Shown here: in pieces, positions 52,617-62,808 of the stretch
Layout of the letters: the number at the start of each line of letters is the position of its first letter
How positions within the stretch are numbered: the first letter of the stretch is position 1
NCBI GenBank assembly: GCA_035652075.1
Contig: DASREL010000227.1
Coordinates: forward strand, 62,001 to 126,000
Length of the DNA stretch: 64,000 nucleotides
Reading direction: 5' to 3'
From: Gp6-AA45 sp035652075
GTDB taxonomy: Bacteria; Acidobacteriota; Vicinamibacteria; Vicinamibacterales; CAVVIG01
Translations under genes and position numbers: made by a program
The notes under the pieces: model-generated
The model's database searches: none
What the model was told of the DNA's origin: nothing
The model's input: the letters and a program-made list of their open reading frames with translations, nothing else

Positions 52617-52664
52617 GGTGCCAGAGTACTCCGACACCTCCGACACCTCCGAGGTGTCAGACCC
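52617..52664. repeat. GGTGCCAGAGTACTC element, second copy
   Basis: GGTGCCAGAGTACTC, two CCGACACCT units, inverted CCGAGGTGTCAGACCC. Close copy of the queA insert (39744-39792). Here it sits between the response-regulator stop codon (52664) and the nuclease gene, where its hairpin could act as a terminator or mRNA-end stabiliser. Confidence 0.85.
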
Positions 52665-53347
52665 TAGCCGAGGAACTTGTAGCCGAGACCGTGGACGGTG
52701 ACGATGAACTCGGGCGATTTCGGATTGGCTTCGATCTTCTGGCGCAGGCCCGCCACGTGGACGTCGACGGTGCGCGTCATCGGCGTTTCGTCGTAGCCCC
52801 ACACGTCGGCGAGCAGCGCGTCGCGCGACAGCGTCTCGCCGCGATGCGCGATGAAATGCCGGAGCAGCTTGAATTCGAGAGCCGACAGCTCGATCGGATC
52901 CGTGCCGCGCCGCACGGCGGCGCTGCGGAAATCGACCGTGACGTCGCCGAACCGGTACGTGCCGGCACCGTCAGACTTCGTCGGCCGGCGCCGCATCAAG
53001 ACCTCGAGTCGCGCGACGAGCTCGATCGCTTCGAACGGTTTCGTCAGATAGTCGTCGGCGCCGAGCTTCAGGCCCACGACCTTGTCGACGACCTGCCCGC
53101 GCGCCGTCAGCATCAGCACCGGCGTGTCGACGCCGCGCTTGCGCAGCTCGCGGCACACATCGAAACCGTTCATCTTCGGCAGCATGACGTCCAATACGAT
53201 GACGTCATGGGCGCCGGCCGACGCACGCTCGAGGCCGGCCTCGCCGTCGCTCGCGGTATCGACGCTGTACCCCTCGCTCGACAGCCGATCGCCGAGCGTC
53301 ATTCGCAGGCCGGCCTCGTCTTCCACGATGAGCACGCGCGGCATCAT
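52664..53347 (-). CDS. OmpR-family response regulator
   Basis: 227 residues. Receiver with VEDEAG, phospho-Asp in VIVLDVMLPKMNGFD near 53, and Lys in YLTKPFEAIEL. The winged-helix output ends VTVHGLGYKFLG, the usual last motif. Start ATG at 53347 overlaps the kinase stop (ATGA), so it is made with the partner kinase. Targets unknown. Confidence 0.95.
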   Translation of the reverse strand: MMPRVLIVEDEAGLRMTLGDRLSSEGYSVDTASDGEAGLERASAGAHDVIVLDVMLPKMNGFDVCRELRKRGVDTPVLMLTARGQVVDKVVGLKLGADDYLTKPFEAIELVARLEVLMRRRPTKSDGAGTYRFGDVTVDFRSAAVRRGTDPIELSALEFKLLRHFIAHRGETLSRDALLADVWGYDETPMTRTVDVHVAGLRQKIEANPKSPEFIVTVHGLGYKFLG

Positions 53348-55206
53348 GATCGCGCCGCGGCCTGCTTGAGCCGATGCCGCAGGACGACGCGCCGCCGCCC
53401 GTCTGCGGAATCGGCCGCCATCTTTGCCGGCAGCACGATCGTGACTGTCGTCCCCTGGCCGACATGGCTCTCCACGGCCACGTCCCCACCGTGCTCACGC
53501 ACGATCTGCAGCACGAGGCTCAGGCCGATGCCCGAGCCGCGGACCTGCGCATCGATGGCGCGCCGGCCCCGATAAAACGGCTTGAAGACGTGCGGCAGAT
53601 CCGCCGCATCAATGCCGAGACCGCGATCGCTGACCACGATCCGGATGACCTGCGATTCGTGGAGCGTCTCCGTCGTCACGTCGACACCGCCGCCGGTCGT
53701 GCTGTATTTGACGGCATTGCCGACGACGTTCTGTAACGCGGAACGCAAGGCGTCGGGATCGCCCACGACCGTCGGCAGCGGCGCCGTGCGGTGAACGGTA
53801 ACCGTGACGCCGCGGTCCACCGCGTCACTGCTCACGCCCCCCACAGCGTCGTCGACGACGCGGTCGACGTCGACGTCGTGTTCCGCGTGCGTGCGCACCC
53901 CGGCGCCGATTCCGGCAAACAACAACACACGCTCGACCATGTCGCCGAGACGCCGGCCTTCGGTCTGCACGACCCTGCCGTACCGCTTCACTTGATCACG
54001 ATCGCGGACGACCCCGTCGGCGAGATTCTCTCCAGCGGAGCAGATCACCGCGAGCGGCGTCCGGAGTTCGTGGGAGACCGCGGCGACAAACTCCATCTGC
54101 TGCTGCGCAAGGCGGCGCTGGCGATCGGCCGACGCGATGATCAGCGCCATGCTGCCGCCGAGCAGGACGAGCACCGCGAGCACGAGTGCGAAATTGCGTC
54201 GCCGCGAGCTGGCGACCAGCGCGTCGAGCGAGTCGTTGCGATACCGTGCGTACAGTTTCCACGCGCCCTGGTTGTCGCTCGTGCCCAGGAACAGCCGGCG
54301 GCCGTCGATGCCGTTCGCGCGCCGCACGATCGTGATCGACAGCTTGCCTTTGGCATCGGCCGCAGTGCCGCGCGGCGGCGGCAACATCGCGTGCGTGACG
54401 TCCTCCAACCGCAGCTCGAAGACGCCGGCGGTCACGTCGGCGCTTTTGTCGTCCAACGTCACGCGCGGATCGTCGGCATAGACCACGTGCGACGGATCGT
54501 CGCGGCGGACGACCGTGACGAGATAGTCGCTCTCACCGAAGTACTTCCGCAGCAGCGGCGCGAGGACGTGCTGCCGCAACTGTTCGGGATCCAGTTCGAC
54601 GACAACCGCCCGCGCGAGCGACGCCGGATCGGCGAGCACGGTCAGCTGACCGTCAGTCGTGGTGCGGCGGACGTGCGGCACGGCGATCACCAGGCCTGGC
54701 AACGTCGCGTCCACGGCATCCGCAATCAGCAGCGGGGACGCGCCAGAGCCGCCTGACGGCAGCGCGCGCCGCAAGCGCCCGATCCAGTCGCGCAGTTCGG
54801 GCGGCATCGGCACCGAGTCGATCCGCGACGCGTCCGGCCGAAACCGTTGGACCGCGTTGTTGTCGGCATCCGCCGGATTGACGATGAAAATCCCTTTGAT
54901 CAATCCGGGCGGCGCGACGTCGACGGGCATGCGCGCGTAGCTCTCCGCGAGTGTTGCCGCCGGATCGGCGTCGAGCCGCTCCGGATCCACGTGGAACGCC
55001 GTGAACACGCGCGTGATCTGACCGTCGAACGCCTGCGCGAAATCATTGGCGCGCGTCTGCAGGGTCGCGCGCATGCGATCGCGCTCGGCCGCGCTCACAT
55101 CGCCGAGCCACCGGTACTGCAACACCGCGAGCACGACGAGCAGCAGGGCGATCGCGGCCGCGACGGCGAAGAGGCGACGCGTCTGGCGCTCGTGGAACGT
55201 GATCAC
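53344..55206 (-). CDS. Membrane sensor histidine kinase paired with the OmpR regulator
   Basis: 620 residues. TM1 about 12-30 (FAVAAAIALLLVVLAVLQYRWL), a large extracytoplasmic sensor with no clear known fold, TM2 about 345-363 (LVLAVLVLLGGSMALIIA), then HisKA with FVAAVSHELRTPLAVI, N box NVVGNAVKY, G1 VVSDRGLGID and G2 GSGIGLSLVLQIV. No HAMP is obvious. First gene of the two-gene operon; the promoter lies in the divergent 55207-55327 gap. Confidence 0.93.
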   Translation of the reverse strand: MITFHERQTRRLFAVAAAIALLLVVLAVLQYRWLGDVSAAERDRMRATLQTRANDFAQAFDGQITRVFTAFHVDPERLDADPAATLAESYARMPVDVAPPGLIKGIFIVNPADADNNAVQRFRPDASRIDSVPMPPELRDWIGRLRRALPSGGSGASPLLIADAVDATLPGLVIAVPHVRRTTTDGQLTVLADPASLARAVVVELDPEQLRQHVLAPLLRKYFGESDYLVTVVRRDDPSHVVYADDPRVTLDDKSADVTAGVFELRLEDVTHAMLPPPRGTAADAKGKLSITIVRRANGIDGRRLFLGTSDNQGAWKLYARYRNDSLDALVASSRRRNFALVLAVLVLLGGSMALIIASADRQRRLAQQQMEFVAAVSHELRTPLAVICSAGENLADGVVRDRDQVKRYGRVVQTEGRRLGDMVERVLLFAGIGAGVRTHAEHDVDVDRVVDDAVGGVSSDAVDRGVTVTVHRTAPLPTVVGDPDALRSALQNVVGNAVKYSTTGGGVDVTTETLHESQVIRIVVSDRGLGIDAADLPHVFKPFYRGRRAIDAQVRGSGIGLSLVLQIVREHGGDVAVESHVGQGTTVTIVLPAKMAADSADGRRRVVLRHRLKQAAARS

Positions 55207-55327
55207 AGGTTCACTCTACGCGAAAGAATTGCCGATTCAGGCGGCTTTACATTTCTTACAAAACGATTGCTCAGAGATAACAACTTCCGCTGCTGCGCTT
55301 CGTCAGAATCTGAGACGAGGAGAACAC

Positions 55328-56212
55328 ATGCAGCGTGTAGTGACATCAATGCTTTCGCTCGCCTTCATGCTCGCGAGCGTCATCGCGAACGTGTCGGGCG
55401 ACACGCGCGCGAGCGAACTGCTCGCGCAGGCCCGCGCCGCGCTCGGCGGCGAGAAAAACTTGGCCAAGGTGCAGGGACTGTCGTGCAGCGGCACCGCGCA
55501 ACGGATGATCGGCGATCGCACCGTTGACGGCGACATGTCGATCGCCCTCCAACTGCCCGACAAATTCTGGCGCACCGATAGCCTCGCGCCGCTCGGCCCG
55601 CAGGGCGCCATCGTCGTGCAGGGCCAGGGCATCAACGGCGATACGCTGCTGCGATCGTCGAAGGTCGAGAACGCACCGCCCGGTGCGGTGATCCGGACGC
55701 CACCGGCGCCGGAACACGGGAGCGAGGCCGAGGCGCAGGGCCTTCGCAATTCGCGCGCCGAACTCGCGCGGCTCACGCTGGCGCTGCTCGCGGCCGCTCC
55801 GGCGTCAATGCCGCTCGAATTCACGTCCGCCGGCCAGGCGGAGTCGCCTGACGGAAAGGCCGACGTGATCGACGTCAAAGGTCCGAACAGCTTCGCCGCG
55901 AAACTGTTTCTCGACACAAAGACGCATCGGCCGCTGATGCTGATGTATCGCGGCGTCGCGCCTCGTGTCGTCGTGCAGACGCAGCGCGCCGATGCGCCGC
56001 CGGCCGCCGCAGGGCAGGCGCCAAACGCCGCGGCCCCGCAAGGGGACATGGTCGACATCAGCATGTTCCTCGACGACTACAAGACGGTCGACGGCGTGCT
56101 GCTGCCGCATCACATCACGCGGTCGATCGACGGCAAGCCGTCCGAGGACTGGACGTTCAAAACGGTCAAGGTCAACCCGGCGTTCGCGCCCGATACGTTT
56201 TCAGGAAAGTAG
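55328..56212 (+). CDS. Secreted protein, outer-membrane lipoprotein-sorting-like
   Basis: 294 residues. GAGGAG lies before ATG 55328. Signal peptide SMLSLAFMLASVIANVSG. The early LLAQARAALGGEKNLAKVQGLSCSGTAQR and the late DYKTVDGVLLPHHITRSIDGKPSEDWTFKTVKVNPAF segments are typical of the LolA/LppX-like lipocalin-type family often beside TonB receptors and peptidases. It leads into the TonB receptor 3 bases later. Function unknown. Confidence 0.8.
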   Translation: MQRVVTSMLSLAFMLASVIANVSGDTRASELLAQARAALGGEKNLAKVQGLSCSGTAQRMIGDRTVDGDMSIALQLPDKFWRTDSLAPLGPQGAIVVQGQGINGDTLLRSSKVENAPPGAVIRTPPAPEHGSEAEAQGLRNSRAELARLTLALLAAAPASMPLEFTSAGQAESPDGKADVIDVKGPNSFAAKLFLDTKTHRPLMLMYRGVAPRVVVQTQRADAPPAAAGQAPNAAAPQGDMVDISMFLDDYKTVDGVLLPHHITRSIDGKPSEDWTFKTVKVNPAFAPDTFSGK

Positions 56213-56215
56213 ATC

Positions 56216-58747
56216 ATGGTCACAGCTCTGTTGATCTTCGCGCTCGCGCAGTCGTCGGCGATCCTTCGCGTGACGGTCGTCGATCCGACGAACGCCGTCA
56301 TCGTCGGCGCGCATGTCACGGTTGGCGACAAGACCGTCGACACCGGGGAACGCGGCGAAGCGGCGTTCGAGGCGCTCGATGCCGGCCGCTACACGATCCA
56401 CGTGGAGTCGCCTGGATTCGAAACGCGAGACGTCCGCGACCAGCGGCTGCGCAGCGGTGAGAACCGTCGCGAGATCAAGCTGTCGATCGCGAAGCTGGCC
56501 GAGACGGTGCAGGTCGGGCGAGATCCGCGCGAGCGCGCCAGCGATCCGCGGGGCGACGCGTTCGCCACCGTGATCGGCCAGGCGGAGATCAACGAGCTGC
56601 CCGACGATCCTGACGAGATGGAACAGATGCTCCGCGACATGGCCGGGCCTGGCGCCGTGATGCGCGTCAACGGATTCCGGGGCGGACGGCTGCCGCCGAA
56701 GGATCAAATCCAGCAGATTCGGTTCCGCCGCAACATGTTTGCCGCCGATGTGCACGAAGCCGGCTTCATCTCGATCGACATCACGACGAAGCCGGGCATC
56801 GACAGCTGGCGCGGATCCACCTCCACCGCATTTCGGGATGCGACGCTGAACGCGCGGAACGTCTTCGCGCCGGATAAGGGAGACGAGCGCCACGAGCGCG
56901 CCGGCTTCTCGATGAGCGGTCCGCTCTGGAAGAAGCACACGTCGATGTCGTTGAACATCGACGGCGTCAACGCGTTCGATTCGAAAACGATCGTCGCGGC
57001 GCTTCCCAGCGGATACTTCGCCGATTCGATCCGCAAGCCGACCGACAGCGTCAACGGCACGTTCCGCCTCGAACACATGCTGACGGCGTCGCAGATGCTG
57101 AGAGCCGAGGTGCAGCGCAATCACACGACGCTCGACAACCTCGGCGTCGGCGACTTCGATTTGCCGGAGCGCGCGTACCGCCAGTCGCGCAGCGAGGACG
57201 TTTTCCGCGCGTCGATGGCTGGCGCGATCCGCAAGCTGCTCTACAACGAGCTGCGTGTGCAGTGGCGATCAGACGATGTGGTGGATGCGCCGTTCAGCAC
57301 CGCGCCAGCCGTGCTCGTGCTCAACGCGTTCGACAGCGGCGGCGCGCAGCTGAGTGGACGCCAGGGCTCGAGCCAGATCGAAATCAACGACGACCTCGAC
57401 ATTGCCTTCGGCCGGCACGCCTTTCGCACCGGGCTCCAACTCGAAGCGGGCAGCTATCACACGAGCGTGCTGCGGAATCCGACCGGGACGTTCACCTTCG
57501 CGAGCCTCGAGGCCTACGCGCTCGGCCAGCCGACGACGTTCACGCGAAACATCGGGGATCCGAGCGTGACAATCGATCAAGCGCAGCTCGGTCTGTACGT
57601 TCAAGACGACATCCGCGTGAACAAGGCGCTGACCGTCAGCGCCGGGCTGCGTCAGGAGGTGCAGTCGCCGATCGGCGGGCTGCATCTCGCACCACGTGGC
57701 GGCATCGCCTGGTCGCCGTTCAAGAGCGGCAAGACGACAGTCCGCGCCGGCGCCGGACGGTTCTTCGACTGGTTCGACGCACAGCAGTACGAGCAGGCGA
57801 TGCAGCTCGATGGGACGCACCAGACCACGCAGACGATCGTGCAGCCGGGTTATCCGGACGCACTCGCCGGCGGACGCGCAATCGTGCTGCCGTCCGGGCG
57901 TGTGCAACTCGCGTCGACGTTGACGCAACCCGAAATGCGGGAGGCGATGGTCGGGGTCGAACAGCAGTTGCCCTTCGAGATGCGGTTGAACACGATGGTC
58001 ATCCATCGGAGCGGCGACAACCTGCTGCGCGGGATCAACATCAGTCCGACGACGAGCCCGATCACCGAGATCCGATCGATCGCCGGTTCGACGTTCGACG
58101 CGATCAGTTTCAACCTGAACTACGTGCAGCCGCAGCGCCGCATCTTCGTCGCCGCCAACTACACGCTGGCGAGGTCGATCGACGAGAGCGACAGCCCGTT
58201 CGCGCTGCCGGCGGATCCGTTGAACATCGCGGCCGAACGCGGCCCAGCCGCCACCGACGCGCGACACCGATTCATGAGCCTCGCGCAGTTCCCGCTCATC
58301 TCACGGTTCCGGATGGGCACATCGGTGCGCGTCCAGTCAGCGCTGCCGTACAACATCACCACCGGCCTCGACAACAACGGCGACACCATCAGCAACGATC
58401 GGCCGGTCGGCGTCACCCGCAATAGCGGCCGTGGGCGCGCGCAGGTCGACGTCGGCACGCGTCTCAGTTGGAGCCTGGCGTTCGGCACACGCGCCGCAGC
58501 GCCCCCGTCCGGTCCACAGGTCCGCATCGTCCGCGGCGACAACGCGGATCCGCTTGGCAACATGAGCGGCCTCGATGGACAGAACGGCAAGCGCTACGGC
58601 GTCGAGTTCTATGGCCAGGCGTACAACCTGCTCAATCACGTCAACGCGATCAATTTCAGCGGCGTGATGACGTCGCCGTTCTTCGGTCAACCGACGTCCG
58701 CCGGTCCCGCGCGGCGCGTCGAACTGGGCGCGAGGTTCATGTTCTAG
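56216..58747 (+). CDS. TonB-dependent receptor, Oar-like with N-terminal carboxypeptidase-regulatory domain
   Basis: 843 residues. Short signal (VTALLIFALAQSS), a CarboxypepD_reg-like domain (ILRVTVVDPTNAVIVGAHVTV), a plug region (IGQAEINELPDDPDEMEQMLRDMAG) and a 22-strand-type beta-barrel ending in aromatic MF. Oar-type receptors are abundant in Acidobacteriota and import or export large substrates. The signal peptide is shorter than usual, so a more upstream start is possible but not seen. It overlaps the convergent methyltransferase by 4 bases. Confidence 0.85.
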   Translation: MVTALLIFALAQSSAILRVTVVDPTNAVIVGAHVTVGDKTVDTGERGEAAFEALDAGRYTIHVESPGFETRDVRDQRLRSGENRREIKLSIAKLAETVQVGRDPRERASDPRGDAFATVIGQAEINELPDDPDEMEQMLRDMAGPGAVMRVNGFRGGRLPPKDQIQQIRFRRNMFAADVHEAGFISIDITTKPGIDSWRGSTSTAFRDATLNARNVFAPDKGDERHERAGFSMSGPLWKKHTSMSLNIDGVNAFDSKTIVAALPSGYFADSIRKPTDSVNGTFRLEHMLTASQMLRAEVQRNHTTLDNLGVGDFDLPERAYRQSRSEDVFRASMAGAIRKLLYNELRVQWRSDDVVDAPFSTAPAVLVLNAFDSGGAQLSGRQGSSQIEINDDLDIAFGRHAFRTGLQLEAGSYHTSVLRNPTGTFTFASLEAYALGQPTTFTRNIGDPSVTIDQAQLGLYVQDDIRVNKALTVSAGLRQEVQSPIGGLHLAPRGGIAWSPFKSGKTTVRAGAGRFFDWFDAQQYEQAMQLDGTHQTTQTIVQPGYPDALAGGRAIVLPSGRVQLASTLTQPEMREAMVGVEQQLPFEMRLNTMVIHRSGDNLLRGINISPTTSPITEIRSIAGSTFDAISFNLNYVQPQRRIFVAANYTLARSIDESDSPFALPADPLNIAAERGPAATDARHRFMSLAQFPLISRFRMGTSVRVQSALPYNITTGLDNNGDTISNDRPVGVTRNSGRGRAQVDVGTRLSWSLAFGTRAAAPPSGPQVRIVRGDNADPLGNMSGLDGQNGKRYGVEFYGQAYNLLNHVNAINFSGVMTSPFFGQPTSAGPARRVELGARFMF

Positions 58748-59547
58748 GGATCGCGGATCCCCCACAGCGCAATGGCGACCGCCGTCGCAACGTTCAGGGA
58801 ATCGACGGCATCGCCGATCGGAATTCTGACTCGGACATCCGCGCGCGATTCGATGGCGTGACTGAGTCCGCCGCCTTCGGTACCGACGACGAGCGCAAGC
58901 TTCTCCGGCCGTGGACCGCGTGCGTACTCGTCGAGCGGTATCGACGGATGACGCGGGGTCAGCGCCGCAATCGTGAATCCGGCGCCCCGGAGCTGATCGA
59001 TCGCGCCGGGCCATTGGTCCGCCCGCGCAAACGGCACTTGCAGCGCAGCGCCCATCGACGTGCGTATCGCTTTGCGATACAGCGGATCGCACGTCGTCGG
59101 GCTGAGAACGATCGCGTCGACGCCGAACGCCGCGGCGTTCCGGAAAATCGACCCGACGTTGTCCGCATCGCCCACGCCTTCCAACACGACGACACATGAC
59201 GCAGCCGCCACGAGATCGTTGACGGACGGCATCGGCGGGCGTTCGACGATCGCCAGGCAACCGCGGTGGATGTTGTAGCCGGTCACCTGCTCGAAATCTG
59301 CCACGTCGCAGACAAGAATTGCCACCGACGGCGGCAGCCGCGTGAGCACATCGTCGAGATCGCGACGGGCTGCCTCGTTGCACAGGACTGATCGGACATG
59401 AAACCGACCAGACTCAATCACGCGACGGACAATGAGTCGCCCTTCGGCAATGAAAAGACCGTGGCTGCGGACGAGCTCCGGATCGGCGACGCCGCGATAC
59501 ATCGCCACGCGCGGATCGTTTGCACTCAGAATTCGTTCGATCGTCAC
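58744..59547 (-). CDS. SpoU-family RNA 2'-O-methyltransferase
   Basis: 267 residues, GTG start at 59547 (VTIERILSANDPRVAMY). The three SPOUT motifs are clear: NVGSIFRNAAAFGVDAI, LVVGTEGGGLSHAI and IPIGDAVDSLNVATAVAI. The N-terminal substrate-binding domain is present. Target (rRNA or tRNA) not predictable. Divergent from the Uma2 gene with a 52-base gap. Confidence 0.93.
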   Translation of the reverse strand: MTIERILSANDPRVAMYRGVADPELVRSHGLFIAEGRLIVRRVIESGRFHVRSVLCNEAARRDLDDVLTRLPPSVAILVCDVADFEQVTGYNIHRGCLAIVERPPMPSVNDLVAAASCVVVLEGVGDADNVGSIFRNAAAFGVDAIVLSPTTCDPLYRKAIRTSMGAALQVPFARADQWPGAIDQLRGAGFTIAALTPRHPSIPLDEYARGPRPEKLALVVGTEGGGLSHAIESRADVRVRIPIGDAVDSLNVATAVAIALWGIRDP

Positions 59548-59599
59548 GGACCGTCTCGCCCCTCTTGATTCGTCGTCCCGACGATGCCATCGTCGTCCC

Positions 59600-60127
59600 A
59601 TGACGACCGAGCAATACCTCTACGATACCGAAGAAACCAATCGTATCCGCGAGCTGGCGATGGGTGTGATTCGCGAGCCCGCACCGTCCGTCTCGCATCA
59701 GAACGTCGTCCTGCGGCTCGCGATGTTCCTGGGGCTGCACAACGAAGCGAACAAGGTGGGCCAGGTCCTCGTTGCGCCGGTGGACGTCGTACTCGACGTG
59801 CAGAAGAATCTGATCCTGCAACCTGACATCCTCGTGGTCCGCGCGGAGCGGCTCTCTATCGTCAAAGATCAAGTCTGGGGAGCGCCCGACCTTGTCATCG
59901 AGGTACTGTCGCCGAGCACGGCGCACTACGATCGGAGCGAGAAATTCGGTTGGTATCGTCAGTACGGCGTCCGCGAATATTGGCTCGTCGACTCGATCGC
60001 GCGCGAGATCACGATCCACGACTTCACGGCGGGTTTGCCGATGCAACACACGGTCCGTGGCATGCAACGTGTGTCGTCGACGGTTGTTCCCGACTTCAGG
60101 CTGCGTGTGGTGACGCTTATCCGGTAG
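59600..60127 (+). CDS. Uma2-family (DUF820) endonuclease-like protein
   Basis: 175 residues beginning MTTEQYLYDTEETNRIREL. PD-(D/E)XK-type core: QPDILVV, GAPDLVIEVLSPST, then EKFGWYRQYGVREYWLVD. Uma2 proteins are widespread in cyanobacteria and Acidobacteriota; nuclease activity is predicted from fold, not known in most cases. Single gene, no toxin partner beside it. Confidence 0.88.
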   Translation: MTTEQYLYDTEETNRIRELAMGVIREPAPSVSHQNVVLRLAMFLGLHNEANKVGQVLVAPVDVVLDVQKNLILQPDILVVRAERLSIVKDQVWGAPDLVIEVLSPSTAHYDRSEKFGWYRQYGVREYWLVDSIAREITIHDFTAGLPMQHTVRGMQRVSSTVVPDFRLRVVTLIR

Positions 60128-60169
60128 AGCCAGACAACCCGCGCTCGGCCAGCGCCGTCTAAGCAGCAC

Positions 60170-62770
60170 GTGTTCCGAGATCTCAAATACGCCTGGCGCG
60201 GCCTGGCGCGCTCGCCTTTATTCTCGCTCGTGGCCGTCGTCTCGATTGCGCTCGGCATCGGCGCAAATACCGCCATCTTTACGCTGGTGGACGAGGTTCT
60301 GATCCGACTGCTCCCGGTCAAGCAACCCGAGCAGCTCGTCCTGTTCAACGGCGCGCGGCAGCACTACGGCAGCAATTCGGGCGGCAATATGCTGTCGTTC
60401 CCGATGTACGAAGATTTCCGCGACAACTTCGTCGATCGCGGCAGCGAGCCGCCGCTCGCACGCGTCAGCCAGCCGGTACCGAACGCGGCGCCAACGCCGA
60501 AGATTTTTTCCGGCATGTTCGCGCGGCGTCCGGTGGCGATGAACGTCGGCGTCAACGGGGCGACCGAACGCGTCCCCGGCGAGATCGTCACCGGCACGTA
60601 TTTCCCGGTGCTCGGTGTATCGCCGGCCGTCGGACGCCTGATCGGGCCGGACGACGACAAGGTTCGCGGCGCCGGCAACGTCGCCGTCCTCAGCTACGAC
60701 TACTGGCGCAACCGGTACGCGAGCGATCCGGCCATCGTCGGCAAGACGATCACCGTCAACAACAACACGCTGACGATCATCGGCGTTTCGCAGCAGGGGT
60801 TCTCGGGGCTCGACATCGGTTTCGCGACGAGCCTCTTCGTCCCGACGATGATGAAGGCGCAGATGACGCCGAACTGGGACGACGTCGACAACCGTCGCAG
60901 CCGGTGGGTCAACGTGTTCGCGCGGTTGAAGCCGGGCGTCACGCAAGACCGGGCGCTCGCGATCCTGCAACCATTCTTTCACGGCATCCTCGAACAGGAA
61001 GTGCTCGACGCGCCGTTCGCGCAGGTCACGCCGTTCGGACGTCAGAATTTCCTGAAGGGGCAACTCGGCCTGCTTCCGGCGGGCCAGGGCCGTTCGCCGA
61101 TTCGGCAGCAGCTGACGCAGCCGCTCTGGCTCTTGTTCGGCATCGTGGCCGGCGTGCTGCTTATCGCGTGCGCCAACGTGGCGAGCCTCTTGATCGCGCG
61201 CGCGACGGCGCGACAGAAAGAAATCGCCCTGCGCCTGGCGATTGGCGCGAGTCGGGGACGGATCGTCAGCCAATTGCTCGTCGAAAGCGTCCTGCTCGCG
61301 ATCATCGGCGGGGCGATCGGTCTCGCCGTGGCGTCGTGGACGACGAAGTTCCTGCTGGGATTCCTGCCGACGTCGGAGACGCCGCACGTGATCAGCGGCG
61401 CCATGGACTGGCGTGTGCTCGGGTTCAATTTCGCGCTCGCGCTCGGCACGGGACTGCTCTTCGGTCTCGTGCCGGCGTGGCGATCGACGAACCCGAACCT
61501 CGCGCCGGTGTTGAAGGATCAAGCGGGTTCGGTGGTCGGCGGCGGCGTGCGCTTCCGCAAAGCGCTCGTCGTCGCGCAGGTGACGATCTCGATCCTGCTT
61601 TTGATCAGCGCCGGTTTGTTCATCCGCACGCTGCGGAACCTGCGGCTGCTCGATCTCGGAATCAACACCGAGAGCGTGATCGCGTTCAACATTTCGCCGG
61701 CGCTGAGCGGTTACACGCCGCAGCGCATTCCGCCGCTCTACAAATCGTTGATGGATCGGCTGCGCGGCGAGGCGGGCGTCACGGAGGTCGCGTTCGCCAA
61801 CATGGGCCTGCTCGAAGGCAACGAGTGGGACAGCACGATGACCGTCGAGGGCTACCAGGCGGCGCAAGGCGAGCAGATGAACCCGTTTTGCAACGCCATC
61901 AGCCCGGGCTACTTCAAGATGATGGGCACGCCCGTGCTGCTCGGTCGCGAATTCGACGCGCGCGACGAGGGTGCGGCGCCGCCGGCGGCCAAAGATGTGG
62001 TCAACGACGGGTTCGGCAACGGTTATCGCCATGCGGTCGTCAACGAGAGCTTCGCAAAGAAGTACTTCGGCGATCGGAATCCGATCGGGCGCCACATCGG
62101 GTTTGGCGGCAACCCGGGGACGCCGACGCCGATCGAAATCATCGGCGTCGTCCGCGATTCGAAATACACCGGCGTGCGCGACGAGATCCCGCGTCAGGTG
62201 TTCTTTCCGCTGTTCGAGGACCGCACGCCTTCGTCCATCGTGATGTACGTCCGCACGAGCGGCGATCCCACGGCGGCCTTCGGCGCGGCGCAGCGCGCGA
62301 TGCGCGAGTTGGACTCGAACGTCCCGATGTACAACCTGCGCACGCTCGAGCGGCAAATCGATCGATCGCTGCTCGTCGAGCGATTCGTCGCCACGCTGTC
62401 GACGGCCTTCGGCATCCTGGCGACGCTGCTGGCGGTCATCGGCCTCTACGGCGTGATGGCGTACACCGTCGCGCGGCGGACGGGCGAGATTGGGGTCCGC
62501 ATGGCGCTTGGCGCCGTTCAGGGCGATGTGATCTGGCTCGTCATGCGCGAAGTGCTCGTGCTCGTCGCCACCGGCCTGGTCATCGGCCTCGCGGCCGCGT
62601 GGGGACTGAACAAGGTCGTCGGCAATCAGCTCTACGGCATCAGCGCGACCGATCCGGTCACCATCCTCGGCGCCGCGTCGCTGCTCGCACTCGTCGCGCT
62701 CCTGGCGGGTTACATCCCGGCGCGCCGCGCGACGAGGGTCAACCCAGTGCTCGCGCTGCGTTACGAGTAG
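60170..62770 (+). CDS. ABC transporter permease, MacB/FtsX type (acidobacterial orphan permease)
   Basis: 866 residues, GTG start (MFRDLKYAWRGLARSPLFSLVAV). MacB periplasmic core, then FtsX helices, and the same pair again: a duplicated architecture with GANTAIFTLVDEVLIRLLPVKQP and TARQKEIALRLAIGASRGRI, later TGEIGVRMALGAVQGDV. Such duplicated permeases without their own ATPase are typical of Acidobacteriota. No ATPase gene is next to it. It may export an antibiotic or peptide; unknown. Confidence 0.92.
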   Translation: MFRDLKYAWRGLARSPLFSLVAVVSIALGIGANTAIFTLVDEVLIRLLPVKQPEQLVLFNGARQHYGSNSGGNMLSFPMYEDFRDNFVDRGSEPPLARVSQPVPNAAPTPKIFSGMFARRPVAMNVGVNGATERVPGEIVTGTYFPVLGVSPAVGRLIGPDDDKVRGAGNVAVLSYDYWRNRYASDPAIVGKTITVNNNTLTIIGVSQQGFSGLDIGFATSLFVPTMMKAQMTPNWDDVDNRRSRWVNVFARLKPGVTQDRALAILQPFFHGILEQEVLDAPFAQVTPFGRQNFLKGQLGLLPAGQGRSPIRQQLTQPLWLLFGIVAGVLLIACANVASLLIARATARQKEIALRLAIGASRGRIVSQLLVESVLLAIIGGAIGLAVASWTTKFLLGFLPTSETPHVISGAMDWRVLGFNFALALGTGLLFGLVPAWRSTNPNLAPVLKDQAGSVVGGGVRFRKALVVAQVTISILLLISAGLFIRTLRNLRLLDLGINTESVIAFNISPALSGYTPQRIPPLYKSLMDRLRGEAGVTEVAFANMGLLEGNEWDSTMTVEGYQAAQGEQMNPFCNAISPGYFKMMGTPVLLGREFDARDEGAAPPAAKDVVNDGFGNGYRHAVVNESFAKKYFGDRNPIGRHIGFGGNPGTPTPIEIIGVVRDSKYTGVRDEIPRQVFFPLFEDRTPSSIVMYVRTSGDPTAAFGAAQRAMRELDSNVPMYNLRTLERQIDRSLLVERFVATLSTAFGILATLLAVIGLYGVMAYTVARRTGEIGVRMALGAVQGDVIWLVMREVLVLVATGLVIGLAAAWGLNKVVGNQLYGISATDPVTILGAASLLALVALLAGYIPARRATRVNPVLALRYE

Positions 62771-62808
62771 CCGCCAACAAAACCTCGCAGGGGCGCGTTT
62801 AGCTGTGT

